DNA of 64,000 bases from Nemania diffusa (lineage: Eukaryota > Ascomycota > Sordariomycetes > Xylariales > Xylariaceae): contig JBBPUQ010000011.1 in NCBI GenBank assembly GCA_038501195.1, forward strand, positions 1,674,001-1,738,000, given 5' to 3'. The first letter of the stretch is position 1. Each line of letters opens with the position of its first letter. Below, one piece after another: positions 21,462-31,030 of the stretch. The position numbers and the translations under genes are program-made. The notes beneath the pieces were generated by a model. The model did not search any database, had not been told where the DNA came from, and worked only from the letters and a program-made list of their open reading frames with translations.

Positions 21462-23612
21462 ATGGCAACGATGACCTTAGGTACACTTATCCAGTTGAGG
21501 AAGCCAATTTGGTCCAACCCTGAAGATTCAGTAGGAAGAGAGTTCGGTAAAATCCCCAAAACAAAACTCTCGTACTGGGAGGCGACAGGCCCGGCGCAAG
21601 CGGCCTACCAAAAGCTATTGCCGGAAGTACTCGCTGTGCTCGCTGAAAAGCAAGGGCCGATTCCGAACTCAGACTTCATCTGGTTCTCCCTGTACATGGT
21701 AGGGCCATCTCCATCTACCGCCGCCCCTTTCATAATGTTTGCAAGCGAACAGAGATCCCAACGGAGGAAGGCGATGAATTATATCAAGAACAGTAAGATT
21801 CTTGTCGAATACCCTGGCATGCAGGCTGGGGAGTGGGCCGAGGCGCCTCACGTAGGGAGACAGGAGCAAAAGGGATCCTCGAGAGAGTCGATTTATAGGG
21901 AACTGCAGATTCCCGACAGGATTACAGCGGATTCTGGGATCTACAGCGGATTTCAGGCTTCCGCTGTACTTACTTTCTATTACCCTGACCGCACTACAAA
22001 GGCAACGGCTAGTGTCATGATTGATATTAATAGCATCTGCTACTATCTCGTGCCATCACACGTTCTCTTCCCTCCTCGTCCCGCTATGACGACGAAGACG
22101 GAAATACCAGGGGAATCAGACGGCGAGGGGTTTGACTTTGGTTATTTTATGGAAGACGATTATTCAAGTGAAGATAACCGCGTTGCAACAAGCCTGGGGA
22201 GCATATCATCAAGCAGCTCTAGCTCGCCTAGCTCTCAAGAGCAGTCATTAAACTATAACTCCACCGAATATGCTATGGAGTTCCAGTCAGAATCATCAGC
22301 CACGATCCAGCCTTCTTTGCTGTCGCACCTTTTCAACCAAGAAGAGAACAACGCACACGAAAACGAGGCCGGCATCAATTGTCCAGTGGTCTCCATCGAC
22401 CTCGACTATGCATTGTGCCCCGTGGTAGATAACGACACAAAAGCGCCGTCGATTTGTCTTCCCCTGTTGCCATCAACCCTAGAGAGCTTAGCAGAACCGG
22501 ATGAGAATGGAACACGAGTGCAAGTCTTGACCATGCATGGCCTCCTCAACGGATACCTCTCTCGACCACGGACTCATGTCTGCCTCCCGAACAGCTCTTC
22601 TTACCAAGAAGTCTACGTTGCCCGTTTTGAGTCACCTGTGCTTCCTGGTGATTGCGGAGCGATGGTGTATACCGCTCTAGGCGGAAAAGTCCTTGGGCAC
22701 ATTATTACCGGTAGCGCTGATCCGACAAAACAGACTGCTTTCGTGGTACCGGTAAAACACGTCCATGAAGACATCCTTCGAAGGTTGGATATGTTAAACG
22801 GCATAAAAAATCCCTATCACCGGCCTGAACTACCTAATCCAAAACACTCCGAGAGCTCTTCTATGACAGCCGCTGCAGTGTTTTCGAGACACAATCCCGC
22901 CATCGATTTTACAAACTCATTCGGGATGAACAGTCCACAATATGGGATGACATTGGAAGGCGTTCATATACCTCCGTTTCTGCCTATTATTACTAGTGGC
23001 CAGTTAGTCTATGGAGGTGCGGATGCTCCAGAGACCGTCGTTCAAATTGATATCTATGGGACCATCGACAAGGGCTTCTTCCGATCTAATGGAGGGCAAT
23101 GGATGATCTACAGACGAGACTATTTCTCTTGCCTGTGCGCCTTTAGTCTGACGCCGCCATGCTCGGACACAGTGATGAATTATGTTCCTAATGGATCATC
23201 CACATCTTATCGAGTACGTGGCTTCGCCATGTCTATCTCGGCCGTCGCATCCGACTTTGGATCGATCGAGCTTGTGCAACACACATCCAAGGAAAAATCC
23301 AGCCAGACGCCCCCAAAAGAGAGGCTCTCCCCCAAGTCATTAACACAGCCATCCAATTCTCTCAGCATGTACGAGAAATCATACGGTCAAGCTAGCCAGG
23401 ATTTATTCCCAATGGAACACGAATTCGAGAGACTTCAAATCAAGCAGTGGGCAGCCAAGCAGCAGTATTTCCATATAATTTTGGAGCTTTATGCGGACGT
23501 AGGCAAGCAAAGTCCAGAGCAGTGGATGAAAGTTGCGCAGCGCAAATCAGCAAGATTGGTTGTCGGCGCCCACCCTGTTAGAATACCTTCTCCTCCCTAT
23601 TTTATGGCGTAG
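21462..23612 (+). CDS. chymotrypsin-like (His-Asp-Cys) domain fused to NDT80/PhoG-type domain
   Basis: Intronless 716-aa protein with two domains not usually found together. N-terminal region (about 1-135): helical, with a block FIMFASEQRSQRRKAM seen in fungal GDCG proteins. Middle (about 160-440): trypsin-fold signatures. These are YYLVPSHVLF around His200, SIDLDYALCPV around Asp315 and LPGDCGAMV around Cys398, followed by GHIITGS and AFVVPVKHV. The nucleophile position of the usual GDSGG box is Cys. A Ser-rich linker (247-260) and an acidic insert lie inside the domain. C-terminal part (about 520-705): NDT80/PhoG-type p53-like domain, with IDKGFF, WMIYRRDYFSCLCAFSL, IELVQHTSKEK, HEFERLQIKQ and QQYFHIILELYADVG. 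The closing motif VRGRSP of the family reads VVGAHP here, losing both arginines. All domains lie in one unbroken frame. Function unknown; a protease-controlled or inactive regulator is a hypothesis. Confidence 0.85.
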   Translation: MATMTLGTLIQLRKPIWSNPEDSVGREFGKIPKTKLSYWEATGPAQAAYQKLLPEVLAVLAEKQGPIPNSDFIWFSLYMVGPSPSTAAPFIMFASEQRSQRRKAMNYIKNSKILVEYPGMQAGEWAEAPHVGRQEQKGSSRESIYRELQIPDRITADSGIYSGFQASAVLTFYYPDRTTKATASVMIDINSICYYLVPSHVLFPPRPAMTTKTEIPGESDGEGFDFGYFMEDDYSSEDNRVATSLGSISSSSSSSPSSQEQSLNYNSTEYAMEFQSESSATIQPSLLSHLFNQEENNAHENEAGINCPVVSIDLDYALCPVVDNDTKAPSICLPLLPSTLESLAEPDENGTRVQVLTMHGLLNGYLSRPRTHVCLPNSSSYQEVYVARFESPVLPGDCGAMVYTALGGKVLGHIITGSADPTKQTAFVVPVKHVHEDILRRLDMLNGIKNPYHRPELPNPKHSESSSMTAAAVFSRHNPAIDFTNSFGMNSPQYGMTLEGVHIPPFLPIITSGQLVYGGADAPETVVQIDIYGTIDKGFFRSNGGQWMIYRRDYFSCLCAFSLTPPCSDTVMNYVPNGSSTSYRVRGFAMSISAVASDFGSIELVQHTSKEKSSQTPPKERLSPKSLTQPSNSLSMYEKSYGQASQDLFPMEHEFERLQIKQWAAKQQYFHIILELYADVGKQSPEQWMKVAQRKSARLVVGAHPVRIPSPPYFMA

Positions 23613-24236
23613 GCCAGGACTGTCACCACCACCTTCACCACTCTAATCTAGTTTCAAACAAATAAACGACGGATACATATCTATATATTTATCCCTTTGA
23701 AAACACTTAAATATCCAATACCTTGATTTATGATAAAACCAAAGTGGTCACTCGATATGTTGCGCATGTAGAGCGGGGTTTTAGCAGTATGTATTCTGTA
23801 CGCATAAATGTATGTATGTGCTTGAGAGCCTTACCTTACATAGGTACCTATGTACCTCTATTTAGAATATTTAGAACCTGTCTAACCCCACCGTTGTCCC
23901 CTGCCACTGGCTGGAGCTGTCAACAATAGGAATCCACCTCACAAGCAAAATAAGAGTAGACCGTTAGCACCACCATATCGATCTTCCAGTCTTAAGCTAG
24001 GTGCTACCTACAAGAAAAACCTAGGCGATTCTCCTCGTTTATATTTGTATACAGAAAACACACAAAAGAACAATCATGGTACGTAACACTGTCGGCCAGG
24101 CATTCAAGAGAGCACAGCGGCGTGCCATGCCGCCTATCATTCTATTGCATTCCCGAGCTGTGAACGGGAGAGTCTATCAGCTAACCTGCCAACCCACCCC
24201 GACCAGAACAAAGACGGGTGTTACACGTACATACAC
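23613..24236. other. intergenic
   Basis: It holds the 3' region of the fusion gene and the leader of the small gene downstream. An ATG at 24076 is followed at once by a donor-like GTACGT, and an acceptor CATGCAG ends at 24242, so a start-codon-only first exon for the next gene is possible. Confidence 0.45.
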
Positions 24237-24527
24237 ATGCAGCGGCCGCGCGACGCGGATCTCTTCGAGGACTTCAGCAAGGATAAGTTGCCCGATGACG
24301 ACATCTACGTGCCGCCACACCACCAGCCCATCAACCCCGAGGACGAGGACGACGTCGTGCCCGACCAGCACGCCGCCTTCGGCATCCAGAAGGCCACGCA
24401 GCGCAGCAAGGAGCCCGCCTGGAAGGACCTCGGCCTCGCCAGCCTCATGAAGAAGGGCCCCGCGTCGGGTCACCCTGGCGGCGCCGCTAGCGTGACCAAG
24501 AACCCGTACAAGGGATTGCCGCGGTGA
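24237..24527 (+). CDS. small acidic conserved fungal protein, 96 aa
   Basis: Hypothetical soluble protein. It begins RPRDADLFEDFSKDK, then a Pro/acid-rich stretch with VPPHHQPINPEDEDD, then KATQRSKEPAWKD, and ends with Gly/Pro/Lys-rich NPYKGLP. Codon use is strongly GC3-biased, as in the neighbouring TRS31 gene, which supports coding. The start is ambiguous. The ATG at 24237 gives MQRPRD. Alternatively, an ATG at 24076-24078 spliced from GTACGT to the acceptor at 24242 gives MRPRD. Both give essentially the same protein. No domain with known activity is visible; probably intrinsically disordered. Confidence 0.7.
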   Translation: MQRPRDADLFEDFSKDKLPDDDIYVPPHHQPINPEDEDDVVPDQHAAFGIQKATQRSKEPAWKDLGLASLMKKGPASGHPGGAASVTKNPYKGLPR

Positions 24528-24968
24528 TAGGGCACGTATGAGCACATATGCACATGGGTATGGGTATAGAATCGGTTATCTTCGTTTTGGCCAGGGCTGT
24601 GAATGCGAATGGGAGTTTGCAGGTTGGGTTGGCGCTTATGGACACGGTCGTTTTGGGCGAGGAAACGAATGCATTGTTTAGCACCGGAGTTTGGTAATAT
24701 GCATGTTCACTGCCCTGATATGTAGATGGGCAAGGGGCCAGCGGGCCACGATCCTGCGCCGCTCACAGCTTTCGGTATTGTCCCAATGAATAAAAAATCC
24801 CGCCTGTTCCTCAAACCCCAGAACGCCAACCGTCTCATCCAAAGACGCCATGCCGTGCAATGCCATAATTCTTGATCGATAGAAAACTCCCGAACCCCCC
24901 ATTCTAGACATCCCCCCTTCCAACGTAGCGTAGTAGTATAGTAACGGCTGCGACTGCGGCGGCAGCTC
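24528..24968. other. convergent 3' region
   Basis: This gap lies between the stop of the small acidic protein gene and the stop of TRS31 on the other strand. Nothing else is recognised. Confidence 0.6.
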
Positions 24969-25801
24969 TTAGCCCTTGCCGAGGAAGCTCTCGCGCTCCA
25001 TGACCTCGGGGGCGAACTTGACGAGGAAGACGGTGCGGCCGGGCCACAGCTCCCCCTCCTCCTGCTTGCCGACGCTGTGGGCGGTGATGCGGGCGGGGAA
25101 GGCGGAGCCGTCGCAGACGCCCTCGATGATGCCGGCGACGTAGGCGGCGCAGTTGAGCTGGCTCATGTCGCGGGGGACGCTGATGTAGCGGTTGACGAGG
25201 GGCTCGTTGTCGATGATCATGTACTCGTCGGGCTTGGTCGGGTCCGACGACTTCTCGAGGCCGTCCGCGGCCTGCCCGAAGAGGTGCTGCCACACGTTGA
25301 TCTTGATGAAGTGCAGCAGCGTGATGATGTTGAGCGGCCGCGTCTGCGACCGCGCCGGCTCGCGGTACAGCAGGAGGTCGAGGAGCTTGAGGCCGATCGG
25401 GTGGCCTTGCACGTTCAGTCTGGCGGGAGGAGAGCGGAGACGCCTCGGGTTAGACGTAGGACTTGGGCAAACAGTAGGTAGGCATGTACAGTAGGTAGAC
25501 AGACTCGACGTATCGAACCATGCGCGCTCGTGAATAGAATAGGGTCGCGCCCTAACTTGAAGAAAAGGCGGGAGAGAGGGAGAGAGAGAACAACTCACCG
25601 CTTCTCAAGATCCTGGATGCTTTCGATCTTCTTCGAGGCGTAGCTCACCATCTCGGCGAAGAGGTAGGCGAAGCTGGCGCCGCTGAGCTCGGCCGCCTTG
25701 GCCCGGTTTAAGGGTCGGTGGTAGATCGTCTTGCCGCTCGTCGGATAGCGTAGTCCTGACTGCTCTTTCGCGCCGCCTCGGGGCGCCTGCAGGTTTGACA
25801 T
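24969..25801 (-). CDS. TRS31: TRAPP complex subunit Trs31 (TRAPPC5)
   Basis: Core subunit of the TRAPP complexes, which act as guanine-nucleotide exchange factor for Ypt1/Rab1 in ER-Golgi traffic. Protein of 217 aa. Exon 1 is 25599-25801, exon 2 is 24969-25419, and the 179-nt intron splits an Arg codon (residue 68). The Bet3-family fold is recognisable by GHPIGLKLLDLL, the block FIKINVWQHLFGQAADGLEKS and YMIIDNEPLVNRYISVP. The region NCAAYVAGIIEGVC and the C-terminal TVFLVKFAPEVMERE also match. The N-terminal ~45 residues are a Ser/Thr/Lys-rich extension common in fungal Trs31. Length is typical. The gene is tail to tail with the small acidic protein gene. Confidence 0.95.
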
Positions 25802-27007
25802 GATAATGTCCCGTTCGACCGAATTACCGCGGGGGTGTTTGCGCAGTGAATTGTGGCTGGCAGGTAAGTTGTGAAGTTGAAGTTCTAGTCCAATGTTGGT
25901 AGTCTACCTAGGTACCTAAGATAGGGTCTGTTGTACAGTTTCCTGGACCAGAACTAGGTTACTTTAAGAACCTGGGTACTGTGTAGGTAGGTACCTAGGC
26001 AGGTATCCTTGTGGGTCCGTAGCCCGCTCGTAGCCCAACTTATCCATTTTATAGGTAGCTAGTTTAATTGAAAACCCCTGGCAGACTGGCATGTATGTAC
26101 GTAGGTAGTACCTAACCCCGCTGCTATAATAGGGACTGGAGGACTGAGGGGTACGCGAGTTACCTTGTAGGCCATTGGCATCGTCACAAGGAGTTATAGA
26201 TAAGAACAAGCTTGCTTCGTTTAACGGACGGCATTTGGTATAGGGGTAATAATGACACATTACATACAACTGATAACCCCACTCAACAGACCATCTGTTC
26301 GATCCGATGAGATGGTTTTTTTGTTGTTGTAATAAACCAATAGAGCGATCAAAGCCCACTATAACTAACATAAAGATAATTATAATAATCAAATATACTT
26401 TATGATATAGCTAGCACTATAGAATTGGTTAAGCAAATATTGGGAGGTAGGGCATAAGCTTCCGTTCATGCCCTAATAGTTGCTCATTTCTTTTCTTGAG
26501 GAGAAGTAGGGAGTTGAGCCCTGCAAGGAATTGGCCTTATAAAAAACCTCTGACTACTAGTAAGAACCACCTTCGTAAGAGGAGGAAAAGTGAGGTGACG
26601 AGGGGAAGATCCCTCACAGCGAAGAGCGGTTACGTCTGCTCCGCCGGCGCTGGAATTCAAGGTCCACCAGCTACACAATCACGGCAGCTCAGGTTGGATT
26701 TCTATTCCGATTGAAGATGGTAAAAACCTATCTCAGACGTAGTATGCATTAGGTAAGCAGTGGCTCAAACACTGATAGAGCCATTGATACAAACCTGAGC
26801 TATAAATCAAGCATCAATAATTGGAGTGAAATATGCTGATTATTATACGTGTGTGCTATATCTAGCTATATTCTATCATAGTTTGAACCCGCTGCGCCAT
26901 GCCATTTGTCTAAAGCTTTCAAATCATCATGTGATGTGCCCTTCGATACATATATAAGTAATCTAATACCAACCTTAGGGGCTAACCCTAGGGCTGAGTT
27001 GTCGGAA
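25802..27007. other. 1.2 kb intergenic
   Basis: It is the promoter side of TRS31 plus the 3' side of the Pdr16-like gene. No gene is supported. It contains TACCTAGGTACCTA (25907-25920), GTAGGTAGGTACCTAGG (25983-25999) and a copy of a short dispersed element (26060-26083). Confidence 0.5.
26060..26083. repeat. short dispersed element, copy 1
   Basis: TAGTTTAATTGAAAAC followed by CCCCTGGCA recurs at 28341-28369 with a 4-base insertion (AAAC). Copies lie on either side of the Pdr16-like gene. They may be remnants of a longer element; no boundaries are visible. Confidence 0.4.
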
Positions 27008-28076
27008 TTATTGTGATTCAGGTGACTTGGCATTCGTAGAGGCTACACTGTGAGGTGCATGGCCTCTGAGATAATCTTCTGATTCGCCGATTAGTTTGCC
27101 CCCGGCTTCCCACCTCTGAAGACGCTCAGCACGCCGCTGTTCGCTGAGCTTCGTGAGTGCAGGCCAGTAGACAGAGTGGTCGTATTCGAAAGGCAATTGG
27201 CCGCCTTTGATATCTGTCACCAGCTGCTCCGGGGTCACATACTGGGTCATGTCCTCGTTAAACTTGAGCTTCTCCTTGGTCAGAGGATCGATGAACGGGG
27301 TAATCAGTTTGAAGAACCCCCAGACAACCCACGGCACTGTTTCCCTTCCGTTAGCCTGAGAAATACGTCGATGGCCGTGCCGTCTTAGTCTTACCATTGA
27401 CGATGAGCGCTCGCCCGAGTCTCTCGGGATAATGGGCCTGAAGAATGTGTAGCACTTCGCGACCCTGGCCGATGCCGGGAGCGGTATTGGTGCGCTTGGT
27501 ACCGGTTTTGAAGTCGATGAGCAGGCAGATCTTCTCCTGCTCGGCTGGAATGAGGTCGATGACACGTTCGAGCATGAACACCATGTGTTGTACTTGTCGA
27601 GGCGTGACCTCGGTATTCTGGCGTCCGGGGTTGAGATAATGACAAGGGCGGCCTTGCTTGTCAAAACCAACGATGACCTGCTTGCCGGTCTCGTTCTCAG
27701 GTCCGATATGGTCTGCGGTCAAGTCCTCGACGCCGTATTCCCTCCGCCACGTCAGTGTCTCGAGCAAGCGCTTCTCAGCCTCGCTCTGATCCCATTTGGT
27801 GGCTCGAAGATATCTCAAGAGGGACTCTTTTGTGAGCCACATCTTCTCACTGTCGGTCAGTGGTCCATTTTTGCCCTTGGCTGATGGGACCTCTGTCCAG
27901 CTCTTCGCTCTCTCGAGAAGCCAATCATACTTAGATTGCTGCTGGGATGTGAGAGGTGGGTTGACAACGGGGGTGCTGGTTGCCGGAGGCGTTTCTAGAG
28001 GGACCGACAGTGTACCGTCTTTCTTCTCATCGAGCACCGACACACCGGACGGTATCGATGCGTTGACGGAAGCCAT
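27008..28076 (-). CDS. PDR16: Sec14-like phosphatidylinositol transfer protein, Pdr16 type
   Basis: Lipid transfer protein of 336 aa that exchanges phosphatidylinositol (and, in yeast Pdr16, sterol) between membranes. Exon 1 is 27395-28076, exon 2 is 27008-27336 and the intron is 58 nt. A disordered Pro/Ser leader (1-45) is followed by the CRAL-TRIO N domain (KESLLRYLRATKWDQSEAEKRL, here only named in part) and the CRAL-TRIO lipid-binding domain. The latter has ICLLIDFKT, HYPERLGRALIVN, PWVVWGFFKLI and FIDPLTKEKLKF. The HYPERLG…FIDPLT…VYWPAL pattern places it with Pdr16/Pdr17 rather than Sec14 itself (family knowledge). It is divergent from POL12. Confidence 0.92.
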
Positions 28077-28681
28077 TGAGGGTAAGAACGGCGACAGTAT
28101 TTTGAGTAAACTGATAGATTACACTCAATTGAATTGAACTCGCGAGACGTGCGAAGGACAGACCAAAAAAAATCACAATTAAGGGCGATCTATGTAAAGG
28201 GGGAATGCAATATTATTCCTCTACTATTTAGTTACTTACCTATGCGTAGGCATGTTGCAAGCGTATTCGGATAAGTAAGGACAAGATTACGCCAATAAAA
28301 AAATTGCACTAGGCGTTCGTTGGACTTACCTACTTAGAGGTAGTTTAATTGAAAACAAACCCCTGGCAGGCGTGGTAGTACGGACCTACTGAACTACCTA
28401 TAGGGCGGTTAGACTAGTGGGGGATAGGATAGGTAAACCTACCTACCTATACAAAAATGTACTAGCGCGGTAGGAACCCATGTTGGTTTAACCAGATCTG
28501 TGCCACTTAACACGCCTCGACGCGCCTCAACCGCGTCGCTGCCCACCTCCAGTTTAACATCACTCGAAATTTTAGTGAGAGACTGCAATTAAGCTGCTGC
28601 TGAGGCCGACTGGTCCATTGACTGTACGCTTTAATAGACACATCGGACATCTACTTCGTGGTACCTTCAAGTTGGCCCATC
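28077..28681. promoter_or_regulatory. divergent promoter region, PDR16-like / POL12
   Basis: A 605-bp gap between two outward-facing start codons. It contains the second copy of the short dispersed element (28341-28369) and TACCTACCTA words (28437-28450). Confidence 0.5.
28341..28369. repeat. short dispersed element, copy 2
   Basis: TAGTTTAATTGAAAAC, then AAAC, then CCCCTGGCA matches 26060-26083 apart from the insertion. It sits in the divergent promoter. Confidence 0.4.
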
Positions 28682-30868
28682 ATGGATGAAGCAGAGATAG
28701 AAGAACTGAACGAGCTCTTCGCGACGGGAAACAAGCCGCTTGAACATAATGTCGTCGTCGAGCTGCGGTCTGCAATGCAACTTCACTCGCTTAGTGCCCA
28801 AGACCTCTATTTTAAGTGGGAGTCATACTGCATGAGGTTGGAAATGGCCGACATGACCCTGTCTGTCGAGACCTTGGGTGCTTTGAAACAGGACTTGTTG
28901 GATGCTCTCGAGCGAAGCAACAGGTCTCAACAGGTTCAGATCAAGACCGAGAAGCGCACCGGCGCAACACCCCGCTCCGCCGCCAAAAACGGCGGAGATG
29001 TATTCGGAATGTGCGTCGCCAGGTACCTGGTTTCATGAACAACAATGCCCTGCTGACTCTCATATAGGTTAGAAGGCATGGTACCGAGCACACCAGGCAC
29101 GAGAAAGCTAAATAAGAGCGCTGTCAAGAAGAGGAACCCCCTCGAGACGCCCTCCGTGTCTAGGGTAAAGAGCAACGTACCGGGCAGCTCGCCTGACTTT
29201 AAGAGCCCCTTGCGTCTTGAGAATCAACCCGATGTTATGAGTGCGATCCCGTAAGTTATTAGTATCACCACCACCAGTTTTACCAAGTACCTAATTACTC
29301 GCAGGGCAACGTCCTTCAATGACCGGCAGAATCCCGGTGAGATCGTAGAAGTGCTAAACCAGCATCTTAAACCTACAGAACCTCCTATTGCGCCATTCGG
29401 AGAGTCACGCATCAAATTGACAGCTACTTCGGACCAGAAGAAACTGAACTATAAGACCCTAGCCATGAAATCGTCAGAGGCAGCGGAAATTTTAGATGAC
29501 CGGATAGATGACTTTATCACCCTTGTGAGAGACCATCACAAGATAGACGAGGACGAGTTCGGCAATGCCTCCAGTCAGAGCACGACGGAGATCGTTGCTG
29601 TGGGCCGGATCGCATCTGATTCGTTCGAGGGCAAACTGAATGCCGCCTCCGTCGTCTTGGAGACATCACGACGCACTGGAAACGGCCGAAGGATCCCGCT
29701 AAAATTAGAAAAGTTAAACGATCGCTACCAGTTCTTCCCAGGGCAAATTGTAGCGTTCAGGGGCATCAATTCTTCCGGGAAAGAATTTCTTGTCCGCGAA
29801 GTTTTGGATATACCGTTGCTACACAGTGCTGCATCGATGCCAGCAGCCATCGAGGGGCACAGGGAGAAACTCCGCGGCGGCCCCGATGCGATGGACTCGG
29901 ATGATGAACCAGCCCCCTTGAATATCATCTTTGGCGCGGGGCCCTATTCAGCTGACGATAACCTGGATTTCGAGCCACTGCATGCCATCTGCGGCCAAGC
30001 AGCCGATACTTACGCCGATGTACTGATGCTGACTGGGCCATTCATCGACGTTGACCATCCCCTAATTGCGACAGGCGATTTTGACCTCCCTGAAGAAGCC
30101 ATGGCTGAGCCTGACACTGCCACCATGTCTACCGTGTTCAAGTATATGATCTCGCCAGCATTAAACCGCCTCGTAGCATCGAACCCCCATATCACCATTC
30201 TTCTCGTCCCCTCTGTCCGCGACGTTATCGACAAGCACGTTTCCTGGCCGCAGGAGGCCTTCCTGAAAAAGGATCTTGGTCTGCCCAAGACGGCCAAGAT
30301 CATCGGTAACCCCATGACGCTTTTTATCAACGAGATGGTGTTGGGTGTATCCTCGCAGGACATCTTATGGGAGCTACACCACGAGGAACTCGTCGGCCTC
30401 AAGCCAGAAACACCTAATATCATGTCGAGGATATCCCGTTATCTGATCGAGCAGCGGCACTACTTCCCCATATTTCCCCCGGTCGACCGATCTAAGCTAC
30501 CCAAGGCCGGCACACCAGAGGGCATCCCCACGGGGGCCGTGCTCGACACGAGCTACTTGAAGCTCGGCGAGATGATTAATGCACGGCCTGACGTAATCAT
30601 CCTCCCGAGTGCACTTCCGCCATTCGCGAGAGTAAGTGCCCCCCTGCGTGGAGATAACTATGGTGCCCTATTCTAATCTATCTGCTGCTAGGTCGTAGAG
30701 AGTGTAGTAGTCATCAACCCCGGCTATCTCTCCAAGAGAAGAGGAGCTGGCACTTATGCTCGCATGACGCTTTACCCACCTAAACTCACGGAGGAAGAGG
30801 CGAACAGCGATGCAATGGTTAGTCATAAAGTCTTCGCACGAGCAAGAGTGGAAATTACAAGGGTATAG
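28682..30868 (+). CDS. POL12: DNA polymerase alpha subunit B (Pol12)
   Basis: Regulatory B subunit of the nuclear DNA polymerase alpha-primase complex, needed for initiation of DNA replication. Protein of 671 aa. Exons 28682-29010, 29068-29250, 29305-30631 and 30692-30868; introns 54-60 nt. The N-terminal helical domain (about 1-75) is followed by a disordered linker with several TP/SP sites (TPRS, STPG, ETPS), likely phosphorylation targets. An OB-like region (about 230-330) and the calcineurin-like phosphoesterase fold follow, with DVLMLTGPFIDVDHPLI (about 405-422) and ILLVPSVRDV. The catalytic metal ligands of that fold are not evident, as expected for this inactive family. The ATG at 28682 gives MDEAEIEELNELF, matching the usual start. 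Confidence 0.95.
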
Positions 30869-31030
30869 GTAACCATATTGCTCTATGTAGCAAGTACTCA
30901 TTTGCATAGATAATATTATGAAAGGCATGAACAACAACTAGCGGATGTGAGGCTCGATCTATGTTATACATTTATCCTATTATGTTTATACTATAGTGAG
31001 TGGGCCGGTTTAGGCGTGATTATGTGTAAT
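30869..31030. other. convergent 3' region
   Basis: Only 162 bp separate the stop codons of POL12 (plus) and MFAP1 (minus). Their 3' untranslated regions probably overlap. Confidence 0.7.

Noticed and set aside
24904..25293. 129-residue Arg/His-rich frame overlapping TRS31
   Set aside because: It is an alternative frame of TRS31 exon 2; the TRS31 frame has clear Bet3-family motifs.
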